Below, piece by piece: positions 8,157 to 16,288 of a DNA stretch of 64,000 nt. The DNA lies in the NCBI RefSeq assembly GCF_910589745.1, contig NZ_OU342399.1, positions 372,001-436,000 of the forward strand, in the 5' to 3' direction. The position numbers and the translations under genes were made by a program. Under the pieces are notes generated by a model. It ran no database searches and had not been told where the DNA came from. It was given only the letters and a program-made list of their open reading frames with translations. The DNA is from Candidatus Arcticimaribacter forsetii. Its GTDB lineage: Bacteria > Bacteroidota > Bacteroidia > Flavobacteriales > Flavobacteriaceae. Position 1 is the stretch's first letter. Each line of letters begins with the position of its first letter.

Positions 8157-10553
8157 ATGCGAATTTATTTTCTAATGATTCTGCTAATATGCAGTTTTCC
8201 ATTATTATCACAAGATTGTGATTACACTCTTAGGGGGATACTCACAGACTTTCATGACGGCACTGTACTTGAAGGTGCAACTATAATTGTTGCTGGCTCC
8301 GAGCGAAGTTTTGTTACTGATTCTGAGGGTAAATTTATAATTCATCACTTATGTAATGAAACCTATTCTATTCAAGTATCTCATCCGTTTTGTTTAACTA
8401 AAGGTTTTCGTGTTTCTGTAACAGGAGACACATTTAAGACGTTTAAGTTAGAACATCACTTAGAGGAACTCAATGAAATTACCATTAATGGAAAGGTAGT
8501 AAGTAATCAATCCAAAACACTTCAAGAAAATATAATTAATAAAGAGGAACTAGAGCGTTACAGTAGCCGATCTCTTGGCGATGCATTGGCAAATCTAAGT
8601 GGAGTTTCTTCATTAAATACAGGAAACACAGTTATTAAGCCTATGATTAATGGGCTTCATAGCAGTCGAATTGTAATTATAAATAATGGGGTGCGAATGG
8701 AAGATCAAGAATGGGGAGCTGAACATGCTCCTAATGTTGATGTTAATTCGATTAGTAAACTCACTTTAATTAAAGGAGCAGGAGCGCTCCAATATAGTGG
8801 AGATGCAATAGGGGGAGTAATTATAGCGGAAGCTTCAAAAGTGCCTTTTAAAGATAGTATTTATGGAAAAACGCAACTTGGTGTAGGTTCAAATGGGAGA
8901 GGAATGTTTTTTAATTCTGAGTTAATAAAGAGCTACGATACCGGATGGTATACTGCTTTACAAGGGAGTATAAAACAATTCGGTGATTTTGAAACTGCAG
9001 ATTATAATTTGAGTAATACTGGTATATATGAACGAAATGCCCTGTTGAAATTTGGACTTAACACTTACGATATTGGGTTTGAAGCATTGTATTCTTTTTT
9101 TAAAAACGAAATAGGAATATTAAAAGCTTCACATGTAGGAAGTGCTCAAGATTTACTTAGAGCTATTGAAAGTGATCGACCTCTTGTTATAAATGAATTT
9201 ACTTATGATATCGATGCTCCAAAACAGGACGTAACACATCATTTGGCTCGAATTAAAGCATACAAAAGATTGGTCGGTTTAGGGAAGGTTAAATTTCAAT
9301 ATGATTACCAAAAAAATAACAGGCTTGAATTCGATATAAGAAGGGGTGCCGATCGAGGTAAAGCTTCTTTAGACTTGGAATTAGACACCCACACTTTAAG
9401 GCTTGATTTGGATGCTAAAACTTCGAATCAGTCAAATCTTAAAGTAGGTTTTATGGGGAGTTATCAAAAAAACTTTGCCAGAAATACTGGGGTTAGAAGG
9501 CTGATACCAGATTATGATAAATATGATCTTGGAGCTTATATTATAGGAGATTATCAAGCAAATGAGGAATGGCTTTTTGAAATTGGAGCACGATTTGACT
9601 TTACAAAAATGGATGTATTTAAATTCTATAGAACCTCTTTTTGGGAATCAAGAAATTATAATCAACAGTTTTCTGAATTGGTAGTTGAAGATTTTGGAAG
9701 TCAGATTTTAACAAACCCTAAGTTAGATTTTAATAATGGCTCTGGAACTCTTGGAATAGTAAATAGTTTTGATGAGAAACATACGCTGTATTTTAACTAT
9801 TCACTTACCTCCAGAATTCCAAATCCTTCAGAACTTTTTAGTGAAGGGTTACACCATTCTGCTTCTCGAATTGAGCTAGGTGATCTATCTTTCAACTCAG
9901 AGATTGGACATAAACTTTCTTTCGCACTAGAACGAAAAGAGTATAAATTTAGTTATTCTATTAATCCATTTATTAATAATATTTCGGATTTTATTCTGAT
10001 CGAACCAGTATCAACTACTAGCACGATTCGGGGTACTTTTCAGGTTTGGGAATACCGTCAAACGAATGCTCAATTATTAGGAGTAGATTTAAATGCCACC
10101 TATGTCTTTAACGAACAGATGCAATTCAATCATCAACTATCAATTGTAAAAGGTCGAGACAAAACCCAAAACGAAGCTCTAATTAACATGCCTCCAGTAA
10201 ATACAACAAATGAAATAGTTTATTACAACAATAAGTTTAACAACTTACGTTTAGCATTACAAAGTGAATACGTGTTTAGACAAAATGAATTTCCAAACAC
10301 GAATTTTGAGGTGTATATTCCCAACACCGAATCTTATGTAGAGGTTGATGGTAGCACACCTCCTCCTGCATATCACTTAATCAATTTCAATTCATCAATT
10401 GATTTTGATTTTTCTGAAAGATCAATTTTAACACTAGGTTTTCAAGTTACAAACCTCTTGAATGTTTCTTACAGAAATTATTTAAATCGAATGCGCTTAT
10501 TTGCAGATGATTTGGGAAGAAACTTTTTATTAAATATTAAATTAAAATATTAA
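8157..10553 (+). CDS. TonB-dependent receptor with carboxypeptidase-regulatory-like N-terminal domain
   Basis: A 798-residue outer-membrane receptor. A signal peptide (to about residue 18) is followed by a CarboxypepD-reg-like beta-sandwich (residues 25-95). A plug domain follows (about 110-225; motifs SLGDALANLSGV and IKGAGALQYSGDAIGGV), then a 22-strand barrel ending in the aromatic-rich terminus NFLLNIKLKY. Short motifs such as WGAEHAPN in the plug and LFSEGLHHS in the barrel are reminiscent of ZnuD-like receptors, and the His/Cys-rich neighbour fits metal uptake; this substrate call is inference. It lies between the small His/Cys protein and an acidic lipoprotein with short gaps, forming a three-gene unit. 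Confidence 0.85.
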   Translation: MRIYFLMILLICSFPLLSQDCDYTLRGILTDFHDGTVLEGATIIVAGSERSFVTDSEGKFIIHHLCNETYSIQVSHPFCLTKGFRVSVTGDTFKTFKLEHHLEELNEITINGKVVSNQSKTLQENIINKEELERYSSRSLGDALANLSGVSSLNTGNTVIKPMINGLHSSRIVIINNGVRMEDQEWGAEHAPNVDVNSISKLTLIKGAGALQYSGDAIGGVIIAEASKVPFKDSIYGKTQLGVGSNGRGMFFNSELIKSYDTGWYTALQGSIKQFGDFETADYNLSNTGIYERNALLKFGLNTYDIGFEALYSFFKNEIGILKASHVGSAQDLLRAIESDRPLVINEFTYDIDAPKQDVTHHLARIKAYKRLVGLGKVKFQYDYQKNNRLEFDIRRGADRGKASLDLELDTHTLRLDLDAKTSNQSNLKVGFMGSYQKNFARNTGVRRLIPDYDKYDLGAYIIGDYQANEEWLFEIGARFDFTKMDVFKFYRTSFWESRNYNQQFSELVVEDFGSQILTNPKLDFNNGSGTLGIVNSFDEKHTLYFNYSLTSRIPNPSELFSEGLHHSASRIELGDLSFNSEIGHKLSFALERKEYKFSYSINPFINNISDFILIEPVSTTSTIRGTFQVWEYRQTNAQLLGVDLNATYVFNEQMQFNHQLSIVKGRDKTQNEALINMPPVNTTNEIVYYNNKFNNLRLALQSEYVFRQNEFPNTNFEVYIPNTESYVEVDGSTPPPAYHLINFNSSIDFDFSERSILTLGFQVTNLLNVSYRNYLNRMRLFADDLGRNFLLNIKLKY

Positions 10554-10569
10554 CACACACAGTAATCTT

Positions 10570-11124
10570 ATGAAAAACATTTTTTTATTACCAGCCATAC
10601 TTTTTACTCTTTTATTATTAGGATCATGTTCAAATGATGATGATACTCCAGAATTAGTAAACGAAGAAGAATTAATAACAACCCTAACAGTTACACTTGT
10701 TCCAGAAGGAGGAGGAACATCCATTACTTTATCAACGCAAGATTTAGACGGCGATGGACCCGATGAGCCTATTATTTATGTTTCATCTAACCTTTCGGCA
10801 GGTGTTACCTACAACGGCAGTATTTCTTTACTTGACGAATCGAGCAGACCCGCAGAGGATATAACAGAAGAAGTAGAAGAAGAAGCAGACGAACACCAGT
10901 TCTTTTATACAGTAGGTTCTGGTTTAGATGTTACTGTAAATGCTACTAATTTTGATTCAGATGGGAATGCATTAGGGACTGAGTTTTCTTTAGTTGCAAA
11001 TGGTGTAAGTTCAGGTATACTAACTTTTACTTTGCGTCATGAGCCGAATAAGCCTACGGATAATTTGGCAACTGCAGGGGGAGAAACTGATATTGAGGCT
11101 TCTTTTACGATATCAGTAGAATAA
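10570..11124 (+). CDS. Acidic outer-membrane lipoprotein next to TonB receptor
   Basis: A 184-residue lipoprotein. The signal peptide ends in the lipobox LLGSC (C20), followed directly by SNDDDTPE, an acidic stretch resembling the Bacteroidota lipoprotein surface-export signal. The mature part is beta-rich, with DLDGDGPDE (calcium-loop-like) and a highly acidic EEVEEEADEHQ segment. Proteins of this type are seen beside TonB receptors in Flavobacteriia, sometimes labelled 'type 1 periplasmic binding fold', a name the sequence itself does not justify. It starts 16 bases after the receptor and is followed by a terminator, so it is the last gene of the unit. A role in capturing the receptor's ligand is inference. 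Confidence 0.75.
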   Translation: MKNIFLLPAILFTLLLLGSCSNDDDTPELVNEEELITTLTVTLVPEGGGTSITLSTQDLDGDGPDEPIIYVSSNLSAGVTYNGSISLLDESSRPAEDITEEVEEEADEHQFFYTVGSGLDVTVNATNFDSDGNALGTEFSLVANGVSSGILTFTLRHEPNKPTDNLATAGGETDIEASFTISVE

Positions 11125-11149
11125 TTTTTTCTAAACGTTCTTAAAAATT

Positions 11150-11185
11150 AAACACCCTATGGATTAAAATCCAAGGGTGTTTTTT
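11150..11185 (+). terminator. Rho-independent terminator after the TonB-receptor unit
   Basis: AAACACCCT (11150-11158) pairs with AGGGTGTTT (11174-11182). An inner GGAT/ATCC stem extends the hairpin, and a T run follows. Confidence 0.8.
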
Positions 11186-11218
11186 ATGAATTAATTGTTC
11201 TGTTCGTAAGAAGGAATC

Positions 11219-11242
11219 ATTACAAAACTACATTTTCGACAA
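11219..11242 (-). repeat. Left copy of 24-bp att-like direct repeat (displaced 3' end of Smr gene)
   Basis: This 24-mer matches 13514-13537 at 21 of 24 bases. Read on the minus strand it encodes VENVVL and a stop, while the right copy encodes VENIVL and a stop. Each of the three differences falls in a separate codon and is synonymous or conservative. This is what integration into the 3' end of a gene leaves behind. Confidence 0.55.
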
Positions 11243-11367
11243 GAACATATTAAACTTATTATTTATAAGGGCTAGGAGATTATTTGTACACAAATTTGTA
11301 CACAGAGATACCGATAAAACACCAATTAGGGTCAAATAAGGATGTTTAACTAGCGTTTCTAGTTTAC

Positions 11368-11411
11368 AAAAAAAACACCTCAGTTAGCTGTTGTTTTCGG
11401 TGGGGGTTTTT
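11368..11411 (-). terminator. Possible weak terminator of the M48/TPR gene
   Basis: In the minus direction a CACC...GGTG pairing encloses a small CAG/CTG hairpin and is followed by eight T. The stem is short and interrupted, so this is only a candidate. Confidence 0.35.
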
Positions 11412-11416
11412 TATGT

Positions 11417-13117
11417 TTAGTTGCATTGGTCTCTGACCCATTGAGCTGAATTTTGATGACCTAAACTAGCTGCTTTTTTCCAATCAGCACAAGCACCATT
11501 TAAATCCCCTAACATTTCTTTAGCAATCCCTCTGTTGGAATAAGCACTAGCATAATCAGGTTTTAATTCAATAGCTTTAGAGTAATCGTTTATTGCTCCG
11601 TAATGGTCTTTTAAATCACCTTTAGCATTCCCTCTGTTGTTATAAGCATCAGCATAATCAGGATTTAATTCAATAACTTTAGAGTAATCGTTTATTGCTC
11701 CGTAGTAGTCTTTTAATTTCTTTTTAGCAACCCCTCTGTTGAAATAAGCCATAGCATAATCAGGTTTTAATTCAATAGCTTTAGAGTAATCGTTTACTGC
11801 TCCGTAGTATTCTTTTAAAACATCTTTAGCAAACCCTCTGTTGTTATAAGCATAAGCATAATCAGGATTTAATTCAATAGCTTTAGAGTAATCGTTTATT
11901 GCTCCGTAATAGTCTTTTAAATCATCTTTAGTAATCCCTCTGTTGTTATAAGCCATAGCATAATCAGGATTTAATTCAATAGCTTTAGAGTAATCGTTTA
12001 TTGCTCCGTAGTAGTCTTTTAATTTGCCTTTAGCAAACCCTCTGTTGTTATAAGCAGAAGCATAATCAGGATTTAATTCAATAGCTTTAGAGTAATCGTT
12101 TATTGCTCCGTAATAGTCTTTTAAATCATCTTTAGTAATCCCTCTGTTGTTATAAGCCATAGCATAATCAGGATTTAATTCAATAGCTTTAGAGTAATCG
12201 TTTATTGCTCCGTAGTAGTCTTTTAAATCTAATTTAGCATTCCCTCTGTTGTTATAAGCAGAAGCATAATCAGGTTTTAATTCAATAGCTTTAGAGTAAT
12301 CGTTTATTGTTCCGTAATAGTCTTTTAATACATATTTAGCATATGCTCGTTGGAAATAAGCAAATTCATAATCTGGCTTAATTCTTATTGCAGCAGTAAA
12401 GTCGCTAATTGCTCCATTGTAATTATTAGAATCTCTTCTTTCTATTCCTCTATTGATATATTCTTCAACAGACATATTGGTGTTCTTTCGGGTATATTCA
12501 GTAGGTTTGTTAGTTGTGTCTGCTACAGATGAATTACCTCCTGCTTTATTAAACCCTCTTCTAACAGCGTTTACTCGTTTAGATTTAGAAGGATGCGTAG
12601 AGTAAGTATCGTCTTTGTCAGTAAAAATATTAGTAAAAGACAAAGCATTATTTAAACTTGCGCCCATTCGTGCCATTACAAACCCTGCAAACTCATCTGC
12701 CTCTAATTCCTGTTTACGTTTATTTGCAAGAGACTTTGCTTCAACTACTCCTCCTGCATACATTGTTATATCTAGTGCGTGTCCATTGATATGATGACCT
12801 ACCTCGTGGGCAAGGATAGCCAGACTAGACCAGTTATTTGTTCTTGAATTAATTAACTGCATAAACTCTTTGTCATAAAGAATGTACCGAATCCCTTTGT
12901 AAGAAGTTGCAGCAGCATTATTAATCTCACTACAAGGAGTAAGAACAAAGTTTTTAGATGCACCAATGGTATTTAGTATCTTATCTAAAGCATTTTCTGC
13001 TTCGGAGTCTGACATAAAGTTGCTTGATTGCATTGCTAAACACAGTTCTAGTCCTTCTTTGGTTTGCCCAAAAGAAACCATAGGAACTAACAGTAAAAGA
13101 AGAAATAACTTTTTCAT
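11417..13117 (-). CDS. M48-like metallopeptidase with long C-terminal TPR array
   Basis: A 566-residue secreted protein from MKKLFLLLLL; a longer reading from 13150 would add 11 residues before the signal peptide. The signal peptide ends near FGQ (residue 18). The peptidase domain has the zinc motif HEVGH (104-108), the downstream glutamate in ELEADEFAG (about 138), and THPSKSKRV (about 174), all typical of M48. After a linker comes a divergent TPR and then eight nearly identical 34-residue TPR units (residues 267-538). The tail is GACADWKKAASLGHQ. The peptidase and TPR architecture suggests a periplasmic protein-quality or protein-docking role, but the substrate is unknown. It is the main cargo of the putative island at 11219-13537. 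Confidence 0.85.
   Translation of the reverse strand: MKKLFLLLLLVPMVSFGQTKEGLELCLAMQSSNFMSDSEAENALDKILNTIGASKNFVLTPCSEINNAAATSYKGIRYILYDKEFMQLINSRTNNWSSLAILAHEVGHHINGHALDITMYAGGVVEAKSLANKRKQELEADEFAGFVMARMGASLNNALSFTNIFTDKDDTYSTHPSKSKRVNAVRRGFNKAGGNSSVADTTNKPTEYTRKNTNMSVEEYINRGIERRDSNNYNGAISDFTAAIRIKPDYEFAYFQRAYAKYVLKDYYGTINDYSKAIELKPDYASAYNNRGNAKLDLKDYYGAINDYSKAIELNPDYAMAYNNRGITKDDLKDYYGAINDYSKAIELNPDYASAYNNRGFAKGKLKDYYGAINDYSKAIELNPDYAMAYNNRGITKDDLKDYYGAINDYSKAIELNPDYAYAYNNRGFAKDVLKEYYGAVNDYSKAIELKPDYAMAYFNRGVAKKKLKDYYGAINDYSKVIELNPDYADAYNNRGNAKGDLKDHYGAINDYSKAIELKPDYASAYSNRGIAKEMLGDLNGACADWKKAASLGHQNSAQWVRDQCN
11504..12319 (-). repeat. Eight tandem 102-bp TPR-coding repeats
   Basis: The array is exactly 8 x 102 bases and encodes units of the form YYGAINDYSKAIEL-[NK]-PDYA. 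Units 2 and 4 are identical in protein sequence, and neighbours differ mainly at the -AxAYNNRGxAK- positions. Such similarity implies recent expansion or ongoing conversion between units, so copy number may differ between strains or be mis-assembled from short reads. Confidence 0.9.
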
Positions 13118-13164
13118 AAATATAATTTCCAATACAATATACAAAACCATTTTAAAAACATCAT

Positions 13165-13386
13165 TTAATCAATAAACAGAGGTAAATCCTCATAAGGTTT
13201 CTCTATTGTTTCTGTACTTCTTAGCTTAGGAATAACGTAATGTAGAGATAGCTGTAACAGTTTCAACTTTTGGTTAGTGTCCATTGAATTCACATCTATT
13301 GAATTTACAACCTCATCTATAAGATTCTGTAACTGTTCTTTGACTTCTGACGTTACTTTATTTGGAGAGCCTTTGCGTCTTGGCAT
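13165..13386 (-). CDS. Small basic N-terminus protein of mobile-element type, 73 aa
   Basis: A 73-residue protein starting MPRRKGSPNKVTSEV. The frame is open for another 70 residues upstream, but that part overlaps the + strand microprotein and the Smr gene and does not look like protein, so MPRRK at 13386 is chosen. The opening resembles the 'RPKGTPNK' start of many small phage and mobile-element proteins, which supports an island origin. The remainder is a predicted helical hairpin (KEQLQNLIDEVVNSI and QKLKLLQLSLHYVIPKL) with an acidic-aromatic tail, YEDLPLF. Function unknown. It ends 47 bases before the M48 start and may share its transcript. Confidence 0.6.
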   Translation of the reverse strand: MPRRKGSPNKVTSEVKEQLQNLIDEVVNSIDVNSMDTNQKLKLLQLSLHYVIPKLRSTETIEKPYEDLPLFID

Positions 13387-13417
13387 ATTTTGTATATTTA
13401 TATTAAATGTTAAAATT

Positions 13418-13495
13418 ATGAATGGAATTGAAGTTTTTTTACAAGGCTTTGTAGGTGCTGCTGTAATTGGATTAATTGCTTTGTTGATTAAGTAA
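13418..13495 (+). CDS. 25-aa membrane microprotein
   Basis: The short frame reads MNGIEVFLQGFVGAAVIGLIALLIK, almost entirely one glycine-containing hydrophobic helix with a terminal lysine. It is divergent from the 73-aa gene and convergent with the Smr gene. Size and composition resemble small membrane-acting peptides, but there is no support beyond the frame itself, so it may be spurious. Confidence 0.35.
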   Translation: MNGIEVFLQGFVGAAVIGLIALLIK

Positions 13496-13513
13496 GTGTA
13501 TAGAAGTGTAAGA

Positions 13514-13537
13514 ATTATAACACTATATTTTCGACAA
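13514..13537 (-). repeat. Right copy of 24-bp att-like direct repeat (3' end of Smr gene)
   Basis: This is the last six codons and stop of the Smr gene, matching 11219-11242 at 21 of 24 bases. It forms the right boundary of the putative 2.3-kb island. Confidence 0.55.
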
Positions 13538-13766
13538 TAATCTGCCCCATATTCCATGATGGAATATAGTAAGTGAAGTTGGTTGATTCTAAACATTCAT
13601 TAAAAATTCTATCCTGAAGTACTGTAGAATTTCCAGTGATAATTGTCAATGAAAAATTACCATTCCCAGAACATTTTTTTATAGTAGCGTGAACTAGTTC
13701 TAAAGCTTGTTTATGCCGAATTCCATGAAGATCTATACTGGTAATTTTGTCTTTGTTGTGTTTCAT
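13515..13766 (-). CDS. Short Smr-domain protein (MutS2 C-terminal-like)
   Basis: An 83-residue stand-alone Smr-like domain. The motif SIDLHGIRHKQALELV near the N-terminus is the conserved DLHG motif of Smr domains. IITGNSTVLQDRI corresponds to the second motif, but the usual ITGKG is replaced by ITGNS, so nuclease activity is uncertain. Smr domains bind or cut nucleic acid at branched or stalled structures. A TACCTTTG box on the minus strand (13771-13778) ends four bases before the ATG, suggesting a near-leaderless mRNA. Its 3' end appears to be the insertion site of the neighbouring island. Confidence 0.7.
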   Translation of the reverse strand: MKHNKDKITSIDLHGIRHKQALELVHATIKKCSGNGNFSLTIITGNSTVLQDRIFNECLESTNFTYYIPSWNMGQIIVENIVL

Positions 13767-13938
13767 TCAACAAAGGTATAAAATCAAAACTCCCCAATAC
13801 AAAAAGTAAAGGGGAGCAAATAATCAAATTACTAACTCTAACTATTCATGAAAATAATACTTAAAAGTATCTAGTTTTTAATTGAATAGGTGTTAACGCG
13901 ATTGTAATATTTTCTAAATATTAAGTTAAAATATAAAT
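13767..13938. other. Intergenic spacer with CTCCCC/GGGGAG hairpin
   Basis: No gene seen. An inverted repeat CTCCCC (13790-13795) and GGGGAG (13811-13816) lies upstream of the Smr gene. There is no T run, so it is not a standard terminator; it could be an operator or an RNA hairpin. Confidence 0.35.
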
Positions 13939-14958
13939 TTATTCAGACTCAAAACCTTGCACTCCTTGAACCGTTGTGTATTTCATGGTGAACCTTTTGT
14001 CCGGATAAATTATCTTATAAGCCGTTTGTACAGCAAGGGTTGCTTCATGAAAACCACAAAGAATTAATTTTAATTTCCCAGGATAAGTGTTTACATCCCC
14101 GATAGCAAATACTCCAGGAATGTTGGTTTGATAGTCTAAAGTATTATCTACTTTGATTGCATTTTTTTCAATTTCTAGACCCCAATCTCCAATTGGACCT
14201 AGTTTTGGTGACAATCCAAATAAAGGCAACCAATAATCAACATCAATTTTTATATTGTCTTTATCCTTTTGTTTAAGTTCAATTTGTTCAAGAGTTTCAG
14301 AACCCGTTAAACCAACAACTTCTGCGTGAGTATAAAGCTCAATTTTTCCTTGTTTTTGAAGATCATAAATCTTTTCTACAGAATCTTTATGACCTCTAAA
14401 CATATCCGTTCTGTGTGCTAATCCAACAGGTATATTATGATTTTCTGCAAAGTAAATAGCCCAATCTAGGGCAGAATCTCCACCTCCTGAAATAAACAAT
14501 TTTTTCCCTAAAAATGATTCAGGCTCGCGAACCATATATTCTACACCCTTTTTTTCGAACTGAGGTAAATTTTCGATTTTAGGTTTTCTAGGTTCAAAAC
14601 TACCTAATCCTCCAGCGATCATTACGGTAGGAGCTTGGTGTTGAGTTCCTTCGCTAGTAGTAACAATAAAACTTCCGTCTTCTTGTTTTTCAATAGTTTC
14701 AGCTCGTTCTCCAAGTGTAAAGCCAGGCTTAAAAGGTTCTGCCTGTTTCATTAGATTGTCTATTAATTCTCCTGCTAGTACCGAAGGAAATCCAGGGATA
14801 TCGTAAATAGGTTTTTTTGGATATATTTCGGTGAGTTGACCTCCTGCTTGTGGTATAGCATCTATTAGGTGGCATCTAAGCTTCATTAATCCAGCTTCAA
14901 AAACGGTAAATAATCCTACTGGTCCTGCTCCTATTATGATTATATCTGTTCGTATCAT
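13939..14958 (-). CDS. Ferredoxin-NADP reductase, thioredoxin-reductase-like type
   Basis: A 339-residue FAD/NAD(P) oxidoreductase. The FAD motif GAGPVGL is at residues 9-15, a second nucleotide-binding motif GGGDSALDW is near residue 158, and the C-terminal FAD contact is GVFAIGDVNTYPGKLKL. It lacks the CxxC of thioredoxin reductase, which marks it as the ferredoxin/flavodoxin-NADP reductase subgroup (YumC-like). As the last gene of the sulfate operon it probably supplies electrons, through a ferredoxin encoded elsewhere, to the sulfite reductase. Its start overlaps the stop of the siroheme gene (ATGA). Confidence 0.85.
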   Translation of the reverse strand: MIRTDIIIIGAGPVGLFTVFEAGLMKLRCHLIDAIPQAGGQLTEIYPKKPIYDIPGFPSVLAGELIDNLMKQAEPFKPGFTLGERAETIEKQEDGSFIVTTSEGTQHQAPTVMIAGGLGSFEPRKPKIENLPQFEKKGVEYMVREPESFLGKKLFISGGGDSALDWAIYFAENHNIPVGLAHRTDMFRGHKDSVEKIYDLQKQGKIELYTHAEVVGLTGSETLEQIELKQKDKDNIKIDVDYWLPLFGLSPKLGPIGDWGLEIEKNAIKVDNTLDYQTNIPGVFAIGDVNTYPGKLKLILCGFHEATLAVQTAYKIIYPDKRFTMKYTTVQGVQGFESE

Positions 14959-15536
14959 TTCTCTAAAATTGATTTAGTAACTTTATTCATCTCATTCACT
15001 TTAAATTCAAAATCTCCATTTAAAGTATTTCTATAATTTTGTAACGTATCGAGTAAATCATTTACCTCTTCAGGTAATAAATCCTCTAAAAATTGGCGTA
15101 TTCTTTTAGCCAATGTTGGTGACTTTCCGTTTGTAGAAATCCCAATTTTTAAATTTCCTTTTGTTACAATAGCTCCCATATAGAAGTCACAAAGGTCGGG
15201 AGTATCCGCAACATTAACTAATATTCTCTTTTTTTTACAGAAATAATGTACTCTTTTATTGACTGCTGGCTTGTCAGTTGTTGCGATAACAACATGCTTG
15301 CCTTTTAAAAAGAAAGAATTAAAAGTTCTGTGTATTAATTTTACATTCGGCCTGTTAGACACAAAATCTAGTGTTGCTTCCCGATAAAAAGGAGCAATCA
15401 TAGTTATTTTTGCATTTGGGCTAGATTTAAGTAAAAACTCTAATTTTTCTAGCGCAACATTCCCTCCCCCTACAATTAAGAACTCTAATTGTTCTGTTTT
15501 AAGGAATATTGGATAGAGTTCGTTTACCTGTAACAT
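14955..15536 (-). CDS. Precorrin-2 dehydrogenase / sirohydrochlorin ferrochelatase
   Basis: A 193-residue protein matching the N-terminal module of CysG and yeast Met8. The NAD-binding motif VGGGNVALEK is near residue 22, NVADTPDLCDFYMGAIV is the conserved catalytic region, and ISTNGKSPTLAKRIR is the conserved dimer/substrate segment. It oxidises precorrin-2 to sirohydrochlorin and may insert iron to give siroheme, the cofactor of the sulfite reductase upstream. It overlaps cobA by 13 bases, so translation is likely coupled. Confidence 0.9.
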   Translation of the reverse strand: MLQVNELYPIFLKTEQLEFLIVGGGNVALEKLEFLLKSSPNAKITMIAPFYREATLDFVSNRPNVKLIHRTFNSFFLKGKHVVIATTDKPAVNKRVHYFCKKKRILVNVADTPDLCDFYMGAIVTKGNLKIGISTNGKSPTLAKRIRQFLEDLLPEEVNDLLDTLQNYRNTLNGDFEFKVNEMNKVTKSILEK

Positions 15537-16288
15537 AACGTACTCTTTAAGTTTTTATATTGAGTTACTTGATCAAGAACTGCAGGGCCAAAAATTATAT
15601 TTGCGGGATTAGAAATAGCGTGTTCACGAACTTCTTTTTCTATAGTTGCTAGAGTTCCTAAAACTACTTTCTCTGCTTTAGTTGTTCCATTCTGAATAAT
15701 CGCTACCGGATAATTATCTGGTTTGTGTTCTGCAAAAGCAGCAACAATTTGTTTTAAGAAACGCATTCCCATCAAAACAACAACAGTAGCGCTTGTTTGA
15801 GCTGCTAATGGAATATCAGATGAAATTCGACCATCATAAGTATGCCCGGTTGTAACCCACATACTCTCAGATATAGATCTTTTTGTAAGTGGTATTTGAT
15901 GTTGTGCAGCAATTCCTGTGAAAGAAGAAATCCCAGGGATTATTGAAGTTTCTATATTAAACAAAGCTGCGTAAGAAAGTTCTTCACATGCACGACCAAA
16001 AATTAATGGATCTCCACCTTTTAAACGAACGACTCTTTTGTTTTTAAGAGCATACTCCACTAGTAGTTGATTAATTTCTTCTTGGCTTTTTTTAGCAAAC
16101 CCCCTTCTTTTCCCCACAAAAATTTTCTGGGCAACAGGATTGTGATCTAAAAGAAGCGGGTTGATAAGCGCATCATACAAAATTACTTCTGCATTTTGAA
16201 TAGCTTTAAGTCCCTTTAGAGTTATTAACTCAGGATCCCCAGGTCCAGCTCCAACAAGGCAAATACTTCCTTTATTTAATTGTTGCAT
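15524..16288 (-). CDS. cobA: Uroporphyrinogen-III C-methyltransferase
   Basis: A 254-residue SUMT that uses S-adenosylmethionine to turn uroporphyrinogen III into precorrin-2, the first committed step to siroheme. Visible motifs are VGAGPGDPELITLKG at the start, VRLKGGDPLIFGR, and PGISSFTGIAA. The frame is open upstream to 16441, but that part overlaps the sulfite reductase and is not conserved-looking, so MQQLNKG at 16288 is chosen, leaving a 17-base overlap. CobA and the following dehydrogenase together replace a three-domain CysG. Confidence 0.92.
   Translation of the reverse strand: MQQLNKGSICLVGAGPGDPELITLKGLKAIQNAEVILYDALINPLLLDHNPVAQKIFVGKRRGFAKKSQEEINQLLVEYALKNKRVVRLKGGDPLIFGRACEELSYAALFNIETSIIPGISSFTGIAAQHQIPLTKRSISESMWVTTGHTYDGRISSDIPLAAQTSATVVVLMGMRFLKQIVAAFAEHKPDNYPVAIIQNGTTKAEKVVLGTLATIEKEVREHAISNPANIIFGPAVLDQVTQYKNLKSTLCYR

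Larger units (their letters stand above)
11186..11416. other. Non-coding left edge of putative island
   Basis: No convincing gene. The stretch holds the left copy of the 24-bp direct repeat (11219-11242) and two copies of TTTGTACAC three bases apart (11283-11291 and 11295-11303). At its right end is a weak hairpin that may terminate the M48 gene. The paired TTTGTACAC motifs could be recombinase arm sites, which is inference only. Confidence 0.4.

Noticed and set aside
11280-11339. Short + strand frame that could be the tail of a lost integrase
   Set aside because: Only about 20 codons with no recombinase motif; the repeats there are better described as DNA motifs.
11504-12319. Regular repeat that could be taken for a CRISPR or satellite array
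   Set aside because: The 102-base period is in frame with TPR units and has no spacer-repeat alternation.
13387-13596. 70-residue N-terminal extension of the 73-aa gene
   Set aside because: It runs antisense through the microprotein and into the Smr gene, has no protein-like features, and MPRRKGSPNK is a typical start.
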